Below, piece after piece: positions 6,242 through 10,210 of a stretch of 10,210 nt of DNA. Source of the DNA: an uncultured Clostridia bacterium. GTDB lineage: Bacteria; Bacillota; Clostridia; RUG12999. Position 1 is the stretch's first letter. Every line of letters begins with the position of its first letter. The notes beneath the pieces are model-generated. The model did no database searches. It worked only from the letters and a program-made list of their open reading frames with translations, and was not told where the DNA came from. Both the position numbers and the translations under genes were made by a program. The DNA is taken from NCBI GenBank assembly GCA_949739095.1, contig CATIYX010000424.1, positions 1 through 10,210 of the forward strand. Reading direction: 5' to 3'.

Positions 6242-7612
6242 ATGGGTAAACTATTTGGAACGGACGGTGTCCGCGGAATTGCGAATAAAGAATTAACACC
6301 GGAACTTGCTTTTTCTGTAGGGAAATATGGCGCATATGTTTTGACAAAACACACCAGTCATCGTCCTCGTATTCTGATTGGAACCGATACACGCATCTCC
6401 TGCGATATGTTGGAGTGTGCATTAACTGCCGGAATCCTGTCTGTTGGAGCGGAGGCTATTGCACTCGGCGTTATTCCAACACCTGCGGTTGCCTATTTAA
6501 CCAAATTTTATAATGCAGACGCCGGTGTTGTGATTTCCGCATCCCATAACTCTGTTGAATTCAATGGTATTAAATTTTTCAATAGCGAAGGTTTTAAATT
6601 AAATGATAACATAGAAGCTGAAATTGAAGACTATATTTTAAAACCTGATAAAGATATTGAACAATTACCTGTCGGTACCGATATTGGTACGCTTACACAC
6701 ATATATACAGCGGAAAATGATTATATTCAGTTTGCGAAAAAATCATCAGATATTGGTGACTTGACAGGGTTAACCGTTGCTATAGACTGTGCAAACGGCG
6801 CCTCGTCTAAGGTCGCTCCGCAAGCGCTGCGGGAGCTTGGTGCGGAAGTACATGTCATTCATGCTCAGCCGGATGGCACCAACATCAATTTGAATTGTGG
6901 TTCAACGCATCTGCGTGCCCTTCGGGAATTTATGGCAGAACTTCGTATTAAAGGCACACCTGCAGACATTGGACTGGCATTTGATGGCGATGCCGACCGG
7001 CTGCTTGTTATTGACGAACAAGGAAACGATATCAATGGTGATGTTGTTATGGGTATTCTTGCCATCCATTATAAGAAAAAGGGATTATTAAAGCATAATA
7101 CCGTGGTCGCCACTGTCATGAGTAATCTGGGACTGACACTTTCTCTGCGCAAACATGATATTCAGGTGATTCAAACCCATGTTGGTGACCGCTATGTGCT
7201 AGAAAAAATGCTCTCTGGCGACTATGTGATTGGCGGCGAGCAATCCGGACATATTATCTGTCTTAACCGTAACACTACAGGAGACGGACTGGTTAGTGCA
7301 ATTGGTCTGCTATCCATATTAAAAGAAAGCCGCCAGCCAATGAGTGAATTGGCTTCTTGTGTAGAAATTCTTCCACAGGTGCTTGTCAACGCAACGGTTG
7401 CAAATGAAAACAAAGCAAAAATTCGGCAAAATGAGGATATCATAGCGCACATCAATGCGCTGGAAGCAAAATATAATGATAACGGACGCGTACTTATTCG
7501 CCCTTCTGGTACAGAGCCATTGGTTCGCATTATGATTGAAGGTCAAAATCCATCTCAAATGCAGATAGATGCCGATATGTTAGCAAAAGTCATTTCAGAC
7601 CGCCTGGGGTGA
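6242..7612 (+). CDS. glmM: Phosphoglucosamine mutase GlmM
   Basis: GlmM converts glucosamine-6-phosphate to glucosamine-1-phosphate in the cytoplasm, on the route to UDP-GlcNAc, peptidoglycan and teichoic acids. The 456-residue product has normal length (about 450) and all signatures: FGTDGVRG (5-12), the phosphoserine loop ISASHNS with Ser101, metal-binding DGDADR (248-253), sugar-binding GGEQSGH and the phosphate-binding RPSGTEP (420-426). The ATG at 6242 has AAAGGTGG (6228-6235) 6 nt upstream. An in-frame ATG at 6167 would start inside the leader hairpin and has no ribosome site. The gene has its own promoter and sits just downstream of pdaA in the same direction, so some readthrough from pdaA is possible. 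It ends before the hairpin at 7675-7702. Confidence 0.97.
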   Translation: MGKLFGTDGVRGIANKELTPELAFSVGKYGAYVLTKHTSHRPRILIGTDTRISCDMLECALTAGILSVGAEAIALGVIPTPAVAYLTKFYNADAGVVISASHNSVEFNGIKFFNSEGFKLNDNIEAEIEDYILKPDKDIEQLPVGTDIGTLTHIYTAENDYIQFAKKSSDIGDLTGLTVAIDCANGASSKVAPQALRELGAEVHVIHAQPDGTNINLNCGSTHLRALREFMAELRIKGTPADIGLAFDGDADRLLVIDEQGNDINGDVVMGILAIHYKKKGLLKHNTVVATVMSNLGLTLSLRKHDIQVIQTHVGDRYVLEKMLSGDYVIGGEQSGHIICLNRNTTGDGLVSAIGLLSILKESRQPMSELASCVEILPQVLVNATVANENKAKIRQNEDIIAHINALEAKYNDNGRVLIRPSGTEPLVRIMIEGQNPSQMQIDADMLAKVISDRLG

Positions 7613-7674
7613 TAATATCATTGTTATAAAAGATTCCCATATGCTTAAAAACTACCAATATAGCATTCTTAATA

Positions 7675-7702
7675 AAACGGCATAGCTAAAACTATGCCGT
7701 TT
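7675..7702. terminator. Hairpin terminator between glmM and the bile salt hydrolase gene
   Basis: AAACGGCATAG (7675-7685) and CTATGCCGTTT (7692-7702) make an 11-bp perfect stem with a CTAAAA loop. Read from the minus strand, the stem is followed by TTTATTA, so it terminates the hydrolase transcript 28 bp after its stop. Read from the plus strand, only the TTT inside the stem is available before GGTGG, so it is a weaker end for glmM. Confidence 0.75.
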
Positions 7703-7730
7703 GGTGGTAATAATGACAATGACTGTCTCT

Positions 7731-8705
7731 TTAATTATGCATATTTATTTGTTGTTCATTTATTAAAGGATACGAAACAGGAATGCTTGCATCTAAATCC
7801 TCATGATACAGATTAACTCCGTTAATCTGGCTGTTTTCATATGTTTTGTAATAATAAATCCCCTTATCTGTATTACAGCATGAGCTGTAAAGAGTAGTCT
7901 CATATTTTCCTTCGCCAAGATGTACACATCCTTTTTGTTGTTCGACTGATCCCAATATGTGAAAAAATTGGCTGATGCTTTCATTTTCAGAATTTCCCGA
8001 AATTGAATTAAATTTTGTAAAAGTTGCTTTTATAAAACGAGACGCGGACGATAAATCTCCCGGCAGTCCAATGCCCCCCATACCTCGGCTGTAGGCACAT
8101 AAATCCAGTTTGTCAGAAAAATGGTTTTTAGGTTCGTCTTTTGAAATGCTCATATAATTATTCAGATTCAACATTTGAAAATCAAATGGCGGATTGTTTG
8201 TTAATACTCCAATTTTGTTATCATAAATTTTTAATCCATCTTTTACGCATTCCACGGTCACAGCACTGTCTCTGTCCGCTATAATCCAGTGTAGCGGATG
8301 GCATGGAAGCTGTTCGCTGAAATTTATTTTGTCAAGACTTATACGCTCCAAAAGTCTCTTTGCTTCATTAATTGAGGCGCACTGCCCAAGTATCCACGGA
8401 ATGAATTCAAACGTAGCTATATTGTCTTTCCCCTGAACATATGAATGATATACCGCGTTGCCAGGAAAGTTCAATCCTGCCATACTCAAGCCCTTTTCAT
8501 TCGAAGCGTCATAATAAAGCGGATAACCGTCCGATACAAAAGCTATGCCTATCATGGCGTAATGATTCTTTAAAGTTCCAGCTTTCCTAAATTGAAACGG
8601 ATAATTCCTTGGAGTAACTGTAACCGTTTCACAATATGAATACTCCAAATCAAAATTTCTTCCAAAATAATGGTCTTTTGTTTTATACGTTATTGCTGTA
8701 CACAT
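7731..8705 (-). CDS. Choloylglycine hydrolase family protein, probable conjugated bile salt hydrolase
   Basis: This Ntn-hydrolase should cleave the amide bond of glycine- or taurine-conjugated bile acids in the cytoplasm. The 324-residue product starts Met-Cys, so removal of Met exposes the nucleophile Cys2, and there is no signal peptide. Other active-site residues of the family are in place: R16 and D19 in FGRNFD, N79 in AGLNFPG, N170 in VLTNNP and R223 in LPGDLSSASRF. The whole chain resembles the Clostridium perfringens enzyme as I recall it, including GIYYYKTYEN near the C-terminus. Asn at 79 (where penicillin V acylases tend to have Tyr) favours bile salts over penicillin V. AGGAGGA (8717-8711) lies 5 nt before the ATG. 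The gene has its own promoter and is a single-gene unit next to decayed DNA, which fits an accessory acquisition. Confidence 0.92.
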   Translation of the reverse strand: MCTAITYKTKDHYFGRNFDLEYSYCETVTVTPRNYPFQFRKAGTLKNHYAMIGIAFVSDGYPLYYDASNEKGLSMAGLNFPGNAVYHSYVQGKDNIATFEFIPWILGQCASINEAKRLLERISLDKINFSEQLPCHPLHWIIADRDSAVTVECVKDGLKIYDNKIGVLTNNPPFDFQMLNLNNYMSISKDEPKNHFSDKLDLCAYSRGMGGIGLPGDLSSASRFIKATFTKFNSISGNSENESISQFFHILGSVEQQKGCVHLGEGKYETTLYSSCCNTDKGIYYYKTYENSQINGVNLYHEDLDASIPVSYPLINEQQINMHN

Positions 8706-8784
8706 AACATTCCTCCTAAATTTTAATGCATTCGTTTCTCTTTATCGTTTTCCACATATTACTATTTATTCGCAATTACTCCAT

Positions 8785-8812
8785 ATTATATACACATATA
8801 TATCAATCTCAA
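8785..8812 (-). promoter_or_regulatory. Sigma-A promoter for the bile salt hydrolase
   Basis: On the minus strand, TTGAGA (8812-8807), a 16-bp spacer and TATAAT (8790-8785) are near-perfect hexamers. Transcription would begin near 8778, leaving a leader of about 70 nt. No operator-like palindrome is evident around it. Confidence 0.65.
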
Positions 8813-9069
8813 TATTTATTATGATTAAATAAACTTTTTGCATTTATGAATTTCTACTCTAAAAAGAATCTCTGAGTAATACCCCTTACTATCATTAAAA
8901 CAAAATCTATTGTTTCGATATACTCTAAAATATTTTATCTACTACCAGTACAACCGATAGTTTTCTACTGCGAAAAGTGCCAATAAATAAAGAAAACACC
9001 CACCGATAATAATGCCGATGAGCGTTTCTTATTTTACATATTCTTCCAGAATATGTTTCCTATCATAAA
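8813..9069. other. AT-rich stretch without an intact gene
   Basis: This is the left part of a roughly 975-bp gap between the hydrolase and the phosphorylase genes. No frame has a ribosome site. The minus strand between about 9020 and 8930 contains a short hydrophobic open stretch (LIGIIIGGCFLYLLALF) ending in a stop, which could be a remnant of a membrane peptide but is too short to call. No tRNA, repeat or hairpin terminator was recognised. Confidence 0.5.
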
Positions 9070-9174
9070 TTATCCGTTTACTTTTGTTACAATACCAGAT
9101 CCAACGTTTCTACCATCCTCACGCTATTTGAATAACATCTTTTGTGATATTTTTTCTATACTTTTTATTACTGC
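9070..9174 (-). pseudogene. Relic resembling the C-terminus of EF-Tu or an EF-Tu domain-3-like protein
   Basis: The minus strand from 9123 to a TAA at 9072-9070 reads REDGRNVGSGIVTKVNG. This matches the conserved last strands of EF-Tu (commonly IREGGRTVGSGVVT followed by a few residues). The same frame upstream of an in-frame TAG (9126-9124) reads VIKSIEKISQKMLFK, which fits the preceding part of that domain (family pattern: IKL, then EKI, then G-M-x-F-x-IRE). The stop falls where the family has Ile. Further upstream the frame is broken by several stops and no GTPase domain exists. It could derive from a tuf gene or from a small stand-alone EF-Tu C-terminal-like protein. Origin and function are not recoverable from the sequence alone. 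Confidence 0.5.
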
Positions 9175-9305
9175 TTATTTTTATTTACATGACTCCTTGG
9201 CACCAAGCGCTTTTCTCTTTCATTTGGTGGCAGCACCATGTCTAAGTAATTATCAAGTAAAAAACCATTTCTCATTATTCCCACGAAGTGATAAATTTAA
9301 ATTTG

Positions 9306-9601
9306 TCAGTATTTTTCATAATTCTCAAAATATAATCTCATGAAAAGTATTCTATTCTGCTGCCTGTTATTCGCCACGATAAATGAGCCATCCTCAAACA
9401 TTTCGCTGCTTTCTGAAACTACATGTATATCCCCTTCTATATTTTCTAAGCCTCCACCACTTTTGATAACTTCCATAATAGTGTATAATCCATTACTTTA
9501 GAACAAATACCCTGTCTTTGTGAATTTACTGGACAGCCATAAGTGTCATACATTATCTCCAATTCCATCACCATTCCAGCAAAATCTTTTTATTTTCTCA
9601 T
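9306..9601 (-). pseudogene. Decayed small gene with an early stop and a frameshift (unknown function)
   Basis: An ATG at 9601-9599 has GGGAG 7 nt upstream (9613-9609) but meets TAA as its fourth codon (9592-9590). A single C-to-T change of CAA would explain this. After that stop the same frame reads KDFAGMVMELEIMYDTYGC and then PVNSQRQGICSKVMDY. Near 9485-9475 the coding-like sequence jumps by one base into another frame, which continues IMEVIKSGGGLENIEGDIH, then VVSESSEMFEDGSFIV, and stops at 9308-9306. Both pieces have the composition of real acidic, soluble protein, and together they would make about 98 residues. I do not recognise the family. The two lesions, with no alternative intact frame, mark a pseudogene. 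Sequencing error at the frameshift cannot be excluded. Confidence 0.5.
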
Positions 9602-9672
9602 TATCTTTCTCCCTTTTCGGAAAAACGTTTCCACTGCTCTTTTCTTAGATTTCAGCAAATACTTAACAAATT
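9602..9672 (-). pseudogene. Possible tail of a further decayed gene
   Basis: Directly upstream of the decayed small gene and in the same frame, the minus strand is open and reads QFVKYLLKSKKRAVETFF and then RKGRKIMRK before the TAA at 9592-9590. The strongly basic, helical character looks coding, and it would end just inside the start of the next relic, as neighbouring genes in an operon do. There is no start codon with a ribosome site and it is very short, so this is a weak call. Confidence 0.25.
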
Positions 9673-9681
9673 GAATATTTG

Positions 9682-10210
9682 CTATTTGGAAAATATACAT
9701 TCAAGAATCTGAGGTAATATCTCACTTCTAACAAATTTACGATATTCCTTTTCTTGTTGATTATTGCGGTCAGCCATTAACGATTTGTTAATAGTAGCAT
9801 TATCCGATACATGCAATAATGCCGCAATAGGTATATTCATCATTTTTGCAGCTTTAAACGCAACTGCACTTTCCATATCTATGCTGTTATATCCCATTTC
9901 AATAATGCTTTCTAGATGATTATATTGAGCCACTATTGTATCAACACAAAAAGTCTTCCCCAAATACCATTTAACACCATTTGTATCACAAATTCTTTTT
10001 GTTTCACTTATAAGAAGTTTGAATAAATCATTGTCTGGATACTGTTTATCTCCAAAAATATCATGAAATAAATTATTTGACAGATATCTGCTCGCACCAT
10101 CTCCTGAAGCAGAATATTCCGGTATAATAATATCTCCTATATTCATTTCAGAAGACAGCGCGCCAACCGAACTCACAAATAAAATTTTCCTGCATTTTGT
10201 TAAGCCTAAA
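9682..10210 (-). CDS. Nucleoside phosphorylase family protein (PNP/UDP type), N-terminus beyond the window
   Basis: The frame is open from the window edge at 10210 down to a TAG at 9684-9682 (about 175 codons visible), so the start lies outside. A GTG at 10176 is only an internal codon, since KILFVSSVGAL continues in frame upstream of it. The family signatures are present: the glycine-rich VSSVGAL stretch followed by NIGDIIIPEYSASGDGASRY, and a C-terminal DMESAVAFKAAKMM plus HVSDNA, where the Met-Glu pair contacts ribose and the Ser-Asp contacts the purine or its analogue. These enzymes cleave nucleosides with phosphate (or water in nucleosidases) in the cytoplasm. The substrate cannot be assigned from this part. 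Downstream lies decayed DNA with no obvious terminator. Confidence 0.8.
   Translation of the reverse strand, partial: LGLTKCRKILFVSSVGALSSEMNIGDIIIPEYSASGDGASRYLSNNLFHDIFGDKQYPDNDLFKLLISETKRICDTNGVKWYLGKTFCVDTIVAQYNHLESIIEMGYNSIDMESAVAFKAAKMMNIPIAALLHVSDNATINKSLMADRNNQQEKEYRKFVRSEILPQILECIFSK

Noticed and set aside
6037..6249. Plus-strand open frame of 70 codons in the glmM leader, overlapping the glmM start
   Set aside because: There is no ribosome site before the ATG. It runs through the leader hairpin and ends inside glmM. It might be a leader peptide, but nothing supports translation.
7610..7620. Palindrome TGATAATATCA at the glmM stop codon
   Set aside because: It is an eleven-base AT-rich palindrome at the end of a gene with no promoter next to it, and it is easily chance.
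9240..9300. Minus-strand stretch reading DNYLDMVLPPNEREKRLVP, considered as a transposon-encoded protein
   Set aside because: It is short, without a start or a family match I trust, and other frames over the same bases look equally coding-like (for example LSLRGNNEKWFFT). The call would be a guess.
9053..9343. Plus-strand open frame of 96 codons in the gap near the right end
   Set aside because: It has no ribosome site and a composition dominated by Phe, Ile and Ser from AT-rich DNA. It is antisense to the EF-Tu-like relic.

Overview
The window suggests a low-to-moderate GC, endospore-forming Firmicute of the class Clostridia, probably a gut inhabitant (inference). The grounds are strong AGGAGG-type ribosome sites, consensus sigma-A promoters, an S-layer-homology (SLH) surface protein, a PdaA-type spore-cortex deacetylase, a FeoA/FeoB iron importer and a conjugated bile acid hydrolase. 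No rRNA, tRNA, CRISPR array or intact mobile element was found.

Layout. Positions 1-696 (minus) hold the N-terminal 232 residues of a secreted SLH protein that runs off the left edge. An AT-rich gap carries its promoter and, facing the other way, the feo promoter with a Fur-like box. feoA and feoB (plus, 1110-3352) form an operon that ends at a perfect 22-bp bidirectional terminator. On the other side of it, a minus-strand pair reads toward it: a membrane-anchored polysaccharide deacetylase (3968-4864), whose stop overlaps the start of a shikimate-kinase-like P-loop kinase (3468-3971). Divergent from this pair is a pdaA-like lipoprotein deacetylase (5107-5958, plus), followed by glmM (6242-7612, plus) with its own extended -10 promoter and a structured leader of about 220 nt. 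glmM and a convergent bile salt hydrolase (7731-8705, minus) share a hairpin terminator. Then comes about 1 kb without an intact gene. Its minus strand holds recognisable coding relics: a small gene with an early stop and a frameshift, and a fragment like the C-terminus of EF-Tu. At the right edge is a nucleoside phosphorylase-family gene (minus) cut by the window end.

How the genes fit together. The centre has a cell-envelope theme: GlmM makes glucosamine-1-phosphate for UDP-GlcNAc and peptidoglycan, PdaA-type enzymes deacetylate muramic acid in cortex peptidoglycan, and the anchored deacetylase acts on a surface glycan. The kinase coupled to it departs from true shikimate kinases at two substrate-pocket positions, so its substrate is uncertain. 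feoAB gives ferrous iron uptake. The bile salt hydrolase and the decayed DNA next to it look like an accessory segment beside housekeeping genes.

I see no convincing new multi-gene system. The items most worth a second look are the atypical kinase coupled to a deacetylase, the glmM leader, and the decayed tract at 9070-9670.
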